This document shows, piece after piece, positions 10,352 through 20,075 of a stretch of 64,000 nt of DNA. Under the pieces are notes generated by a model. It saw only the letters and a list, made by a program, of their open reading frames with translations, was not told the DNA's origin and searched no databases. The stretch lies in contig JAWUWW010000005.1 of assembly GCA_034111645.1 (NCBI GenBank), positions 1 through 64,000 on the forward strand, written 5' to 3'. The stretch is from CANLBN01 sp034111645. GTDB taxonomy: Bacteria; Pseudomonadota; Gammaproteobacteria; Pseudomonadales; Cellvibrionaceae. Made by a program: the position numbers and the translations under genes. Each line of letters opens with the position of its first letter. The stretch's first letter is position 1.

Positions 10352-11671
10352 TTAGTCAACTTTTTTAAAGATTAAGTTTTGATCATTAAGAATTCTGACT
10401 TCACGTTGAGGAAATGGAATCTCGATTCCATTGGCTTTTAGTGTCTCGAAAATTATTAACATAAGGTCACCACCAACACGATTTTTTCCGTCGTCTACAC
10501 CATCCATCCAAAACTCTACGAACATATTCACGCCTGAATCACCAAAACTATCAATCTCACAGTCGGGCCTATCTTCAATAGGTATCTCTGGTCCACTAAT
10601 AACTTGAGGATGTTCTGAGACAGCAATCTTAATAAATTCAACCATCGAGCGTATATCGGTTGCATAAGGCACAGAAAAATCGACGCGATAACGTTGTTTA
10701 GAATCTTTATGTGTCCAATTAACTAATAACGAGGAGATAAATTTTTCATTAGGTACTAGAATATCTTTACCGTCATAGGTTTCAAGAACGGCGTAGCGCA
10801 TGCGAAATTCACGCACAAAGCCCTTGCTGCCATCATCGAGCTCTACAAAATCTCCAACGGTTAATGACCGATCTAATAAAATTATAATTCCTGAAATAAA
10901 ATTTGAAGCAATAGACTGTAATCCTAAGCCAAGACCGACACCAACTGCACCACCAAAAACAGCCAGTGTTGTAAGGCTTATACCCATTACATTAAGTAAT
11001 AAAATAGCCATTATACAAAACAGCACAACCTCGAATAGTTTCGAGAAAACTTCGCGTGTTCTAACATCTAGAGTTTGTTGTTTTCTTATTATATCTTGGC
11101 CAAAAATATTTGAAGCGCGGCCTAGCCAAAAAAGTAAGCTACCGAAAATAATAACTCGCACTAAGCCATATGCCGAGACTTCAACATTACCAATATTTAG
11201 CGCAATTTTTTCTAATGTTTGAATGATAGATGGCAAATAACCAAATAAATGCAGCGATAGTATAGGCAGACCTATCCATCGTAACAACGGGGCCATAAAT
11301 GAATTATTAACAAATACAACGATGATTGAATTGAAAAATAATAAGACCGCTATTATTAATGCAGCATTCATTAACCATATAGAATAGTGTTGCCCTTCTC
11401 CGATACCTATTAAGATACGCATCAAAACTATAGCTATTAATGGGTATAAAATACCACCGATGCGAACCAATAAGTCTGCTATAGGACTCGCATCATCAGT
11501 GGCATTTTGAGTTAACTTTGTCGCTTTACGTATTTTATAGGAAAGCCAAAATGCAAATAAGTAAACTGAAAATATACCCAGCAATTGAAAATATGTAGTG
11601 GTACTAGTAATTGTTATTAATATTAGCTCTACTAGCTCATTAAATTTAGTAATTATAAATTCTGTATTCAT
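10352..11671 (-). CDS. MscS-family small-conductance mechanosensitive ion channel
   Basis: About 439 residues from the ATG at 11671; a TTG at 11683 would add four residues. The protein releases solutes through the inner membrane on hypo-osmotic shock. About five or six hydrophobic segments occupy residues 1-230, more than the three of classical MscS. The pore-lining helix follows (TLAVFGGAVGVGLGLGLQSI), then the beta domain with DRSLTVGDFVEL and the C-terminal alpha/beta domain ending at IEIPFPQREVRIL. That end contrasts with the neighbouring pseudogene, where a stop follows IPFPQ. The 79-base gap to the pseudogene and the shared orientation suggest the two once formed a pair. Which channel subtype it is cannot be settled here. 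Confidence 0.88.
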   Translation of the reverse strand: MNTEFIITKFNELVELILITITSTTTYFQLLGIFSVYLFAFWLSYKIRKATKLTQNATDDASPIADLLVRIGGILYPLIAIVLMRILIGIGEGQHYSIWLMNAALIIAVLLFFNSIIVVFVNNSFMAPLLRWIGLPILSLHLFGYLPSIIQTLEKIALNIGNVEVSAYGLVRVIIFGSLLFWLGRASNIFGQDIIRKQQTLDVRTREVFSKLFEVVLFCIMAILLLNVMGISLTTLAVFGGAVGVGLGLGLQSIASNFISGIIILLDRSLTVGDFVELDDGSKGFVREFRMRYAVLETYDGKDILVPNEKFISSLLVNWTHKDSKQRYRVDFSVPYATDIRSMVEFIKIAVSEHPQVISGPEIPIEDRPDCEIDSFGDSGVNMFVEFWMDGVDDGKNRVGGDLMLIIFETLKANGIEIPFPQREVRILNDQNLIFKKVD

Positions 11672-11829
11672 GCAATTGTCCAAGTAAGACCATAATCATA
11701 TGTGTCAGCCATCATAATAAGTCATCGCTAACGACCCTAAACTCTCAATAAAATACATTATACCTTTATATTCTGATCATAAAATAGCTTCTACTTTTGC
11801 TAATTAATTAGCAGCAAATAATGCTGATA

Positions 11830-12720
11830 TTAACTCAGAGTTTTGGTGTGCTTGGAAAGTAATTCGTTGACAAGCCTATGACTGTATTGACGCTTTACCG
11901 ATACAGCAAAAAAGTTTTCATAAATATTTGGAAGCTCTAGATACGCAACTAAGCGTTGATTTGACAACTCATCTTTAACGACAACATTGGGTAATACGGC
12001 AAGTGCTCCACTATCTCGGGCAAGCAATCGCAACATCGCCATATCATCAGCTTCTGCAACTATAGTTGGTCTAAATTCGTGTTGCGCACAAAAACTATCG
12101 AAAGCGGTTCTAATTGGCGAGTCGCCTGTAGGCAGTACCCATTTATGTTTATGGTATTGTTTGTTAAATTTTTTTGTATTTAAGCCTAATTTAGGCGGCC
12201 CAATAATCGATACCGGCTGCCGCGCAAGTAACTGACTTTGTAGCATATCTTTATCGCTACTAAGCACCTCTATATTTGTTAGGCCAACATCGAGCTGATG
12301 ATTACACAAATCGTTAAGCAACCCAGTTTGATTGCTAGCATGAAGGCTATAACTAACGTCTGCCCGCCTAATAAGAGGCTCTATAAAACTTTCAACAAAG
12401 TTGCGCGACATGGTTGCTAAAGTACCAATGCGCAATGTTGTTTGTGTCGAGGTAATACCTTTACGAAGCAATGATTCTAACTCATCACCTTTTAAAAAAA
12501 TATCTTCGGCGTAAGCTAAGGCTTGCTGCCCTGCCTCAGTTAGTTTTAATGTGCGCCCTTCACGTTCAAAAAGCTTGGTGTTCATATTATTCTCTAATTG
12601 ACGTATTTGAGAGGATAAAGCCGACTGAGATACATTTAGATTGTTCGCAGTCTTAGTGAGATTTCCCGTCTTAGCAACCTGCCAAAAATAATGAAGGTGG
12701 TGATAATTCAGCCTAGCCAT
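11830..12720 (-). CDS. LysR-family regulator, NhaR-like, next to dab genes
   Basis: This 296-residue protein has an N-terminal helix-turn-helix (LNYHHLHYFWQVAKTGNLTKTA, split by the HTH core, then LNVSQSALSSQIRQLE at about 28-43). A periplasmic-binding-like effector domain follows from about residue 90. The opening YHHLHYFWQVAKTG resembles NhaR, whose relatives often sit beside Na+/H+ or inorganic-carbon transport genes. It is transcribed divergently from dabB with 129 bases between the starts, the usual arrangement for a LysR regulator controlling its neighbour and itself. A perfect inverted repeat in that gap (12752-12768) is a candidate operator. The effector is not known; control by CO2 or bicarbonate supply is an inference from context. 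Confidence 0.88.
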   Translation of the reverse strand: MARLNYHHLHYFWQVAKTGNLTKTANNLNVSQSALSSQIRQLENNMNTKLFEREGRTLKLTEAGQQALAYAEDIFLKGDELESLLRKGITSTQTTLRIGTLATMSRNFVESFIEPLIRRADVSYSLHASNQTGLLNDLCNHQLDVGLTNIEVLSSDKDMLQSQLLARQPVSIIGPPKLGLNTKKFNKQYHKHKWVLPTGDSPIRTAFDSFCAQHEFRPTIVAEADDMAMLRLLARDSGALAVLPNVVVKDELSNQRLVAYLELPNIYENFFAVSVKRQYSHRLVNELLSKHTKTLS

Positions 12721-12751
12721 TTTTAAACCTCAAGCAACAACGTTATAGATA

Positions 12752-12768
12752 GTTCTTTAAAAAAGAAC
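12752..12768. promoter_or_regulatory. Candidate LysR operator between lysR and dabB
   Basis: The sequence GTTCTTTAAAAAAGAAC is a perfect inverted repeat with 7-base arms around a 3-base centre. It contains the T-N11-A spacing typical of LysR-type sites, is centred on the divergent lysR/dabB gap and lies about 80 bases before dabB. Function is inferred only from position and symmetry. Confidence 0.5.
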
Positions 12769-12849
12769 GATACTGAAGATATTAACTATTTTACATATGT
12801 ATTGCTAGCCCCTAATATGCGCTCAACTTAACTTAAAGAGTCTTATTAA

Positions 12850-14445
12850 ATGCTTTGGTTTATAGAAAGTTACGGATTTTTAATCTTGCATGCATTACTT
12901 CTAGGGAGCTTAGTTTGTGTGAAGTCTCGCTGGCGTTGGCAGATTGCCGAAGCCACTATGGGAATAAATCTTCTTATTGCTTTAAGTTTATTAGGTCTGA
13001 TATTTTTATCACATGATACTAATAGCAGTAACGTTTGGCTGCGCACCAATGGCCTATCGCTTACAGTCATGGTTTTAATCAGTTTTATCGGCTGGATTGT
13101 TTTGCGTTATGCACGTCGCAATTTAGCTGGAGACTCGGATAATGCTCGATTTCTTCTTTGGTATCTTGCAACAATATTGGCTGTAAGCGTGACCATCAGC
13201 ACCAATCACCTTGTTATTTTTGGACTAGCATGGGCATCAATTAGTTTAAGCCTTAATCAACTTTTATTATTTTATCCTGAGCGCCCGCGCGCAGCTTTGG
13301 CAGCACATAAAAAGTTTTTGTCGGCACGACTCTCTGAGTCTATGTTGCTAGGCGCTTTTACACTTTTGTTTTATCAACATAACAGTGTTGATATCAGCTT
13401 TATTTTATCGCACTACCACGCCGATATGACTATTAGCAAAATAGATCAATTCGCCGCGTTATTAATCGCTATGGTTGCGTTGATTAAATGCGCACAACTT
13501 CCTCTTCATGGTTGGTTAATTCAAGTTGTAGAGGCTCCTACGCCCGTTTCAGCCCTACTTCACGCTGGCATTATTAACCTAGGCGGTTTTTTACTTTTAT
13601 TATTTTCACCATTGCTGAGTGTAACACCAATTGCTCAATGGTTATTATTGATAGTGGCCGGTATAAGCACTGTGATCGCCACATTAATAATGATGACTCG
13701 TATCAGCATCAAAGTTCGGCTAGCTTGGTCGACCATCGCACAAATGGGGCTTATGCTTATAGAATGTGCGCTAGGTTTATATGAATTAGCACTCCTTCAT
13801 CTTATCGCTCACTCTTGCTATAAAGCTCATGCCTTTCTTGCCTCGGGCGATGCCGTTAATCACTATTTACGTCAACAATATGTTGGCGCTAAATTTCCTA
13901 GCATTAAGTGTTGGATGGCGTCATTATTTTGCGTTGGCAGCGTTGCAGGTTTGATAATTGCACTAAGCGGATGGCCCACTTTAATTAGTCCATGGCTATT
14001 GATCACCGTTGCACTGACATCATTACTGGCCTATCACTTTAGCGCCTCTAGTAGCACGACTAAAAGCTATCAAAAATTACAAGCGATCATATTAGCTCTT
14101 GTGGGTGTATTTTTTTACACAATATTTGCCTTTCTTATATCGAAATTCGTTACGCATTCACCCCAACAATTTTCGTCAGCAGCTGATATCTGGGTAAGCC
14201 TCTTATTTGTTGTCATGTTTAGTGTATTTTTGATGCTACAAAATGGGGCGCACTTTAAAACGCAACGGAATTGGTTTATCGCACTTAATGCTGGGTTTTA
14301 TATTGATGAATGGGCAACGCGAGTTACATTAAAACTATGGCCTATTCCCCTACCAAAAACACAGGGCAAGTTTTTTGATCAACAACAGCAACCCTTTAAT
14401 ATTAAAGCAAACCCATCTGCCAATAAAATCGAGGAACAGTTATGA
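12850..14445 (+). CDS. dabB: DabB, NuoL-like membrane subunit of inorganic-carbon uptake system
   Basis: This 531-residue polytopic membrane protein belongs to the proton-conducting NADH dehydrogenase subunit L/MrpA family. The conserved core is visible in KCAQLPLHGWLIQVVEAP, followed by TPVSALLHAGIINLGGFLLL. It lacks Complex I neighbours and is followed by dabA with a 4-base ATGA overlap, so the two are translationally coupled. In DAB systems DabB is thought to use a cation gradient to drive CO2 hydration by DabA, accumulating bicarbonate in the cell. The length fits DabB, which is shorter than NuoL. AAGAG before the ATG can serve as ribosome binding site. Expression is likely governed by the divergent LysR gene. 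Confidence 0.9.
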   Translation: MLWFIESYGFLILHALLLGSLVCVKSRWRWQIAEATMGINLLIALSLLGLIFLSHDTNSSNVWLRTNGLSLTVMVLISFIGWIVLRYARRNLAGDSDNARFLLWYLATILAVSVTISTNHLVIFGLAWASISLSLNQLLLFYPERPRAALAAHKKFLSARLSESMLLGAFTLLFYQHNSVDISFILSHYHADMTISKIDQFAALLIAMVALIKCAQLPLHGWLIQVVEAPTPVSALLHAGIINLGGFLLLLFSPLLSVTPIAQWLLLIVAGISTVIATLIMMTRISIKVRLAWSTIAQMGLMLIECALGLYELALLHLIAHSCYKAHAFLASGDAVNHYLRQQYVGAKFPSIKCWMASLFCVGSVAGLIIALSGWPTLISPWLLITVALTSLLAYHFSASSSTTKSYQKLQAIILALVGVFFYTIFAFLISKFVTHSPQQFSSAADIWVSLLFVVMFSVFLMLQNGAHFKTQRNWFIALNAGFYIDEWATRVTLKLWPIPLPKTQGKFFDQQQQPFNIKANPSANKIEEQL

Positions 14446-16877
14446 AAAACTTAGCTATTGATGATAGTCAGAGCCCAATAACATTTCCACCAGCGGTAAC
14501 AGAGGCTGCTGCACGCATCGCACCAGCATGGCCATTAGATACAGCAATAGCAGTAAATCCTTGGTGGCCATTGCGCGATCAAAAATTTAATGACGTTGCT
14601 GCTAATTTAGAGACGATAGGAAACATAAAATGTTTGATGCCAAAAGCATTTTATCGAGAACATTGGGGTTCTACTATTAGCAAAGATGATCTTATCTTAG
14701 CCGCTAAATCACAGGGAGTTACAGAAAACATTGACGACTTAGTTGCCTATTTAGAGTGTGATGAAAATCGTCTTCCACAATGGAATAATTTATCAGACTT
14801 CCTGGATGCGTTACCTGATCATTCAAAAAAAATGCCGTGGCATGATGAAATTATCCAACAGATTAGTCAGTTTTGTGGTCTTTACTTTTTGCATCCAAAA
14901 CATATTCAAGAGTCAGATGAGCACACTGACTGTCTCTACAAATCATGGTTAAATGTGGCGCGAAGAGACAAAGGCATCGAAGTATTAATGGGTGAGCCAG
15001 GCCTGCATCAACAATTTATAGATTTACCTGGCTGTCCAAAATTACTTTGTAAAATAGCGATAGAAACACTTGGCTCACCCACTCACTTCAATGATTATGC
15101 ACATTCATTATTATTTGATGTTCACGGCTGGGCATCGTTTCTTGCTTATCAAGCGTGGCAAGATAACTTTAGCAATACTCCAAATACTTTAGTTGAACAA
15201 CTATTATCGATTAGACTCGCATGGGATTGGGTACTTTGGTGCCAGGGAGTAAAAAATAATAAAGAATCATTCGCTAATGTTCGCGCTCATTTTTTAAGTC
15301 AATTCGATAACTTACCGTTCTATAAACAACAGCATCTTCAACAGCAAAAAATGTTATGGGTATGGCATAAAGCACTAGAGTTAAGTTATCAATCTCAGTT
15401 AAATTCTCAACTAAACTCACAACTGCATTCAACGAATCTTGAAGCCCCTAAAAATACACCCGTTATGCAAGCAGCATTCTGTATCGATGTGCGCTCAGAG
15501 CCAATGAGACGCGCACTAGAGACGCAACACCCCGATATAGAAACATTAGGTTTTGCTGGTTTTTTTGGTTTACCGATAGAATATACACTAAGTGATAGTC
15601 ACTATCGACGCGCCCAATTACCCGGACTGCTAACACCCGCAATACAAGCCAAACAAAATGACCGCGAGGCACTCACGCAAGCTAATTCGCAACAGCTGCA
15701 CTTTGCTGACTGTCAAAAAAATGTTTTCAACTCTGCACCTGCAAGCTTAGGTATGGTTGAAATGCTAGGATTTTTAAAAGCTGGTGAGCTAATAAAAAAT
15801 AGCTTCTGGCCATCAAAACCTAAACACGCTATCAATGACTTGTGCGATAACCGTACCTTCGAACTCAGTCGAAATGGCTGCATACTTAACCTAGATGAAA
15901 AAACAGAGTTGGCGGCAAGTATTCTTAAAAATTTAGGTCTAAGTAAGCGCTTTGCGCCGATTGTACTTTTACTAGGACATGGAAGTTGTAGCGCCAATAA
16001 CCCACAAGCCGCGAGCTTAGATTGTGGCGCTTGTGGAGGTCAAAGTGGAGAAGTGAATGTTAAGGTGCTTGCACAACTGCTTAATGATAATAATATTAGG
16101 CATAAATTACATTCTAAGGGATTTGAAATTCCTGAACATACTCGCTTTGTCGCAGGACTCCATAACACCACAACCGATGATATAAAATGCTTTGGTGATC
16201 ACGCTAACGAGCCTTGGCGACAATGGTTAATAGATGCGACTAAATATGCTCAAAGTAGGCGCGCGTTATCATTAGGGCTAAATCCAGATATCGATTTATC
16301 AAGTCAATATCAGCAGCGCAGCAGCGACTGGTCACAAGTTAGACCCGAGTGGGGCTTAACTAATAACGCTGCATTTATTGTTGCACCACGAAAGCTTACA
16401 CGCGAGATAAATCTAGAGGGACGTTCTTTTCTCAACGATTATGATTACCATACTGATCAAGATTTTTCGGTATTAGAGCTAATAATGACAGCGCCAATGA
16501 TTGTCACAAACTGGATTAATTTACAATATTTTTCCTCTGTAACCGATAATCGAATATACGGCTCTGGTAATAAATTATTGCACAATGTCGTTGGTGATCA
16601 CCTTGCTGTATTTGAAGGCAATGGTGGCGATTTACGCATTGGATTATCGATGCAATCTTTACACGACGGACAACAATGGCGACACACCCCACTGAGATTA
16701 AATGTCTACATTGCTGCGCCACAAACAGCAATAGAAAACATTATTAGTAAGCACGAAGCCGTGGCGCAGTTAATTGATAATGAATGGCTATATCTGTTTC
16801 AATTAGATTCAACAACAAAAAATATCTCACGATATTATCAAGCCACTTGGCAGTCTATTACACAAAAAATTACTTAA
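14442..16877 (+). CDS. dabA: DabA, zinc-dependent inorganic-carbon hydrating subunit (UPF0753/DUF2309)
   Basis: This 811-residue cytoplasmic protein is of the DUF2309 family. DabA has a beta-carbonic-anhydrase-like zinc site and works only with membrane DabB to make bicarbonate vectorially. The zinc and catalytic residues are all visible: Cys347 and Asp349 in FCIDVRSEP, His513 in LLGHGS and Cys528 in LDCGACGG. The His-Cys spacing of 15 equals that described for the characterised Halothiobacillus protein. Length is normal. The start overlaps the dabB stop (ATGA). No carbon-fixation genes are visible in the window. The pair may therefore supply bicarbonate for ordinary anabolic carboxylations, as in heterotrophs that use DAB in place of carbonic anhydrase; that role is an inference. 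Confidence 0.93.
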   Translation: MKNLAIDDSQSPITFPPAVTEAAARIAPAWPLDTAIAVNPWWPLRDQKFNDVAANLETIGNIKCLMPKAFYREHWGSTISKDDLILAAKSQGVTENIDDLVAYLECDENRLPQWNNLSDFLDALPDHSKKMPWHDEIIQQISQFCGLYFLHPKHIQESDEHTDCLYKSWLNVARRDKGIEVLMGEPGLHQQFIDLPGCPKLLCKIAIETLGSPTHFNDYAHSLLFDVHGWASFLAYQAWQDNFSNTPNTLVEQLLSIRLAWDWVLWCQGVKNNKESFANVRAHFLSQFDNLPFYKQQHLQQQKMLWVWHKALELSYQSQLNSQLNSQLHSTNLEAPKNTPVMQAAFCIDVRSEPMRRALETQHPDIETLGFAGFFGLPIEYTLSDSHYRRAQLPGLLTPAIQAKQNDREALTQANSQQLHFADCQKNVFNSAPASLGMVEMLGFLKAGELIKNSFWPSKPKHAINDLCDNRTFELSRNGCILNLDEKTELAASILKNLGLSKRFAPIVLLLGHGSCSANNPQAASLDCGACGGQSGEVNVKVLAQLLNDNNIRHKLHSKGFEIPEHTRFVAGLHNTTTDDIKCFGDHANEPWRQWLIDATKYAQSRRALSLGLNPDIDLSSQYQQRSSDWSQVRPEWGLTNNAAFIVAPRKLTREINLEGRSFLNDYDYHTDQDFSVLELIMTAPMIVTNWINLQYFSSVTDNRIYGSGNKLLHNVVGDHLAVFEGNGGDLRIGLSMQSLHDGQQWRHTPLRLNVYIAAPQTAIENIISKHEAVAQLIDNEWLYLFQLDSTTKNISRYYQATWQSITQKIT

Positions 16878-17253
16878 TATCTGTAAATTATTATTAGTCT
16901 GATGGGAATATATATCAATTATTTTTTTGGTGACATATTTATTATGGTAATTTTAAGTAGACAGATACCCAATAGTTATTTAACTTAAATAAAAATACCT
17001 TAAGCAATAAGTTGCAAAAAATTGGTAAGATATATTTAAGTTAATATCTGTTATTTTTATTTAAATATTGTTCTTAACGATTAAATATAATTGATGAACT
17101 TAATTATTTTTATGTGTTTTTTGTGAATCGTAAAGAAGTATTCATTCCTCTTATTGATATGGGCAATGTATCATCCATATAGTTCTTTAACCCGTAATAT
17201 TCATTGTTATTGCACAGCGATGATACTTGTAGGTTTATCTAAGAGGATTTTAT
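16878..17253. other. 376-base intergenic region, very AT-rich
   Basis: I see no gene, RNA or clear terminator here. It should hold the promoter of the following endonuclease gene, whose ribosome binding site AAGAGG lies at its right end. No convincing promoter could be assigned among many AT-rich candidates. Confidence 0.5.
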
Positions 17254-18081
17254 ATGCCAGAGGGTCCCGAAATACGTTTAGCGGCAGATAAAATAGCTAA
17301 GGTATTAGTACAACAGGAGATTAACCGTGTTGAGTTTGCTTTTGACCATTTGCATCAATTTGAAAAAATTCTTTCTGGTCTAGTTGTCACCTCGATAGAA
17401 ACAAGGGGGAAGGCAATGCTAACCTACTTTGACGATCAATGGATTATCTATTCTCATAATCAATTGTATGGCAGATGGCTGATAAGAAAAAAAGGCATAC
17501 TACCTGAGACAAATCGACAATTGCGCTTAACCATCGAGACCAATGAAAAAGCAGCATTGCTATACAGCGCATCTGATATCAATGTGCTTCAAAAATCTGA
17601 AATCAATAAGCATCCCTTCTTAGCGAAGCTTGGACCCGATATTTTGTCGCAACAGCCCGATATTGACACCATTGTCGCTAGATTATTATCACCGGCTTTT
17701 TCACGCAGACAATTAGCGGCACTTTTGTTGGACCAACGGTTTTTGGCGGGTCTAGGCACTTATCTTTGTGCCGAAATTTTATTCTTTTCTAAATTACATC
17801 CAAAAAGCAAAGCATCTAAATGTAGTCTTGACATGCTAATAGGGCTAGCAAGTAATATCCTAAAAATAACTACGCAATCATATAAAACACAGGGAATCAC
17901 TAACCCGCCAAAGCTCGTAAAACGACTAAAAGCTAATGGAATTGTTGAAAAGGAAAAATATAGGTTTAGTGTGTATGGTCGGGCCGGACAAGTGTGTTAT
18001 GAATGTAATAGTATTATTGAGAGAAACAATCTTGGAGGGCGACCTATATTTTATTGCCCCGGCTGCCAGTCGCTTTATTAG
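17254..18081 (+). CDS. nei: Endonuclease VIII (Nei), oxidised-pyrimidine DNA glycosylase
   Basis: This 275-residue base-excision repair enzyme removes oxidised pyrimidines and nicks the abasic site. The mature N-terminus PEGPEIR holds the catalytic Pro2 and Glu3. ETRGKAMLTYF, SHNQLYGRW and LLYSASDI match E. coli Nei closely. The helix-two-turn-helix region includes LLDQRFLAGLGTYL. A C-terminal zinc finger shows two Cys pairs (CYEC near residue 249 and CPGC near 270). PEGPEIRLAAD and the finger separate it from MutM (Fpg). Length is normal. AAGAGG precedes the ATG. It is a single-gene unit with long gaps on both sides. Confidence 0.95.
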   Translation: MPEGPEIRLAADKIAKVLVQQEINRVEFAFDHLHQFEKILSGLVVTSIETRGKAMLTYFDDQWIIYSHNQLYGRWLIRKKGILPETNRQLRLTIETNEKAALLYSASDINVLQKSEINKHPFLAKLGPDILSQQPDIDTIVARLLSPAFSRRQLAALLLDQRFLAGLGTYLCAEILFFSKLHPKSKASKCSLDMLIGLASNILKITTQSYKTQGITNPPKLVKRLKANGIVEKEKYRFSVYGRAGQVCYECNSIIERNNLGGRPIFYCPGCQSLY

Positions 18082-18569
18082 CAAGTATTTGAGCATTAGC
18101 AGACCTCTGGGATAGTGTTTTATGATTATGAGCTTATAGATTCTAGGCTTTGTCTACGGCCTGCAAAATAAGACAAATAATTAGCCGCTGAATCAGTAGT
18201 AATAATTATTTTTTAAAAGGCAAGAAAGAATACATATCGCGCTATTGTATGCGCTTTAAAAAAGCTTCACTGTAAATAATCAACTTGCAACCAATACAAA
18301 ATAAAGATTAATCTTGAATATTTGGATCTTACTATTGAAAATTATTATTTTGGTACAACTTACTAACTACAAAGAGAGAATCAATTGTTGATAAAGAAAA
18401 ACTTCAAAGTTTTTGCTCTTATAGAATAATAGATTTTTTTACGCTTAATAATTGCCATACATTTTATTCTTCCTACGCACGCGAATAATTTATAATATCT
18501 TTTAGGTCAATCGCAATTTTAAGTTGAAACATCCCCAAGAAATAAAATTGACATACACTGGAGAAGACA
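18082..18569. other. 488-base intergenic region without recognised content
   Basis: The region separates nei from the alcohol dehydrogenase gene. It has frequent stops in all frames and no tRNA-like or strong hairpin structure that I could find. Its right end holds GGAGAAG as the ribosome binding site of the next gene. Confidence 0.5.
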
Positions 18570-19574
18570 ATGATAAAAGCCTATGCAGCTATGAGCCCTG
18601 GCGCAAAACTAGAGCCTTTTGAATACGAGCCCGGCTCGCTAGAAAAAACAGAAGTAGAAATAAATGTCGAATCCTGCGGCATTTGTCACAGTGACCTTAG
18701 CATGCTTGATAATGATTGGGGATTTACTCGATACCCATTTGTAGGTGGTCACGAAGTTATTGGAACTATTAACGCAATTGGTGATGACGTTAAAAATGTT
18801 CATGTTGGTCAACGTGTTGGTTTAGGCTGGCACTCAGGCTATTGTAATACCTGTAAATCTTGCCAGTCTGGCGATCAAAATTTATGCTCTAATGCTCAGC
18901 CTACTATCGGTGGTCATCACGGTGGCTTTGCAGAACAAGTTCGCGCCCAAGCAAGCTCTGTAGTTGCATTACCCGAAGGCTTAAATCCAGATTCTGCCGG
19001 CCCTTTATTTTGTGGTGGCATTACTGTTTTCAATCCACTTGTGCAGTTTGATGTAAAGCCAACAGATAAAGTTGGCGTGATTGGTATTGGTGGCCTCGGT
19101 CACATTGCCTTACAATTTTTAAATGCATGGGGTTGCGAAGTTACCGCATTTACCTCAAGCGAGAGTAAAAAAGCAGAAGCTCTTGAGATGGGAGCACACA
19201 AAGTTTTGGATAGCAAAAATGCTGATGAATTAGAAGCTGCAGCCGGTTATTTCGATTTTATTATTTCTACCGTTAATGCAAAACTTGATTGGAATGGCTA
19301 TCTATCTACGTTAGCACCTAAAGGCCGCCTACATTTTGTGGGTGCAACATTAGAGCCTTTAGATATAGGCGTATTTTCTTTAATTGGCGGGCAGCGCTCA
19401 ATTTCAGGTTCTCCCGTTGGAAGTCCTGGCACAATAAAACAAATGCTAGACTTTGCGGCACAGCATAAAGTTGAACCTATTGCAGAATACTTTACATTCG
19501 ATCAAATTAACGAAGCCATTGAGAAACTGCGAGAAGGGAAAGCACACTACCGGATTGTCTTAAAAAGAGATTAG
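18570..19574 (+). CDS. Zinc-dependent NAD(P)-alcohol dehydrogenase (YahK/cinnamyl-alcohol type)
   Basis: This 334-residue medium-chain dehydrogenase interconverts alcohols and aldehydes, probably with NADP. Catalytic zinc ligands appear in SCGICHSDL (Cys, His) and GGHEVIG. The structural zinc site is the four-Cys lobe CNTCKSCQSGDQNLC near residues 93-107. The Rossmann motif is GIGGLGH near 170-176. The closest recognisable group is YahK/AdhC-like broad-range aldehyde reductases. GGAGAAG precedes the start. A strong terminator follows about 50 bases downstream, so the gene is a single unit. The physiological substrate is not visible from the sequence. Confidence 0.9.
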   Translation: MIKAYAAMSPGAKLEPFEYEPGSLEKTEVEINVESCGICHSDLSMLDNDWGFTRYPFVGGHEVIGTINAIGDDVKNVHVGQRVGLGWHSGYCNTCKSCQSGDQNLCSNAQPTIGGHHGGFAEQVRAQASSVVALPEGLNPDSAGPLFCGGITVFNPLVQFDVKPTDKVGVIGIGGLGHIALQFLNAWGCEVTAFTSSESKKAEALEMGAHKVLDSKNADELEAAAGYFDFIISTVNAKLDWNGYLSTLAPKGRLHFVGATLEPLDIGVFSLIGGQRSISGSPVGSPGTIKQMLDFAAQHKVEPIAEYFTFDQINEAIEKLREGKAHYRIVLKRD

Positions 19575-19622
19575 TTCTTTATATACTTTTAGTGTCGAAT
19601 AAATAACTTTATTTGTAGCAAA

Positions 19623-19654
19623 AAAAAACCGAATAGTTAACTATTCGGTTTTTT
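19623..19654 (+). terminator. Rho-independent terminator after alcohol dehydrogenase
   Basis: A near-perfect hairpin has arms of about 14 bases (an A-run plus CCGAATAG against CTATTCGG plus a T-run) and a TTAA loop. The A-tract and T-tract flank both sides, so it could stop transcription from either strand. Confidence 0.88.
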
Positions 19655-19776
19655 AGTTTATGTAAGCCTTTAATAAACCACAAACATATTACTTAACGTA
19701 TATCGTCGCTTAAACTTCTGTTGGCTATAATGCAAAATGTATTAATCATCTAGTATTTAAGCGCTATTATATCAAA

Positions 19777-19800
19777 ACCATAACCACTATTGATTATGGT
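19777..19800 (-). terminator. Possible terminator after the amidase/small-protein genes
   Basis: The inverted repeat ACCATAA / TTATGGT with a 10-base loop lies about 40 bases beyond the small membrane-protein gene. On the minus strand it is followed by TTTTGATAT. The stem is short and the T-tract weak, so this is tentative. Confidence 0.35.
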
Positions 19801-19842
19801 AATGTTTTGTATCTGAAAATATTAACTTTCTTATTAAAAACT

Positions 19843-20025
19843 TTAGGCGCTACTTCCTTCACCAGTAAATTCATCATAAGCACTTTTATACGCTAATAAT
19901 AAAACAAAAGCTGTCATCAGAGGAAAAGCAATTGAGCCTGTATTATCCCAAATAGAATACGCTAATCCGATTAAAAAAGCTGAAAGTAAAGTGAGGGCAA
20001 GAGCGCCACATATTTTATTAATCAT
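19843..20025 (-). CDS. Small two-helix membrane protein of unknown function
   Basis: A 60-residue protein with two hydrophobic stretches (about 6-24 and 31-47) separated by WDNTGS, and a short acidic tail. GAGG precedes the ATG at a good distance, which supports a real gene. It lies 50 bases downstream of the amidase on the same strand, as the last gene of the TRAP/amidase cluster. It belongs to no family I recognise. It may be a small accessory membrane protein, but nothing in the sequence tells its role. Confidence 0.6.
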   Translation of the reverse strand: MINKICGALALTLLSAFLIGLAYSIWDNTGSIAFPLMTAFVLLLAYKSAYDEFTGEGSSA

Positions 20026-20075
20026 GTTTAACCTCTAATTATTTTTAAATTTTACGTTATGAATTAAATTAAATA

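Noticed and set aside
12850..14445. Complex I or Mrp antiporter subunit
   Set aside because: No other nuo or mrp genes, and the overlap with dabA identifies it as DabB.
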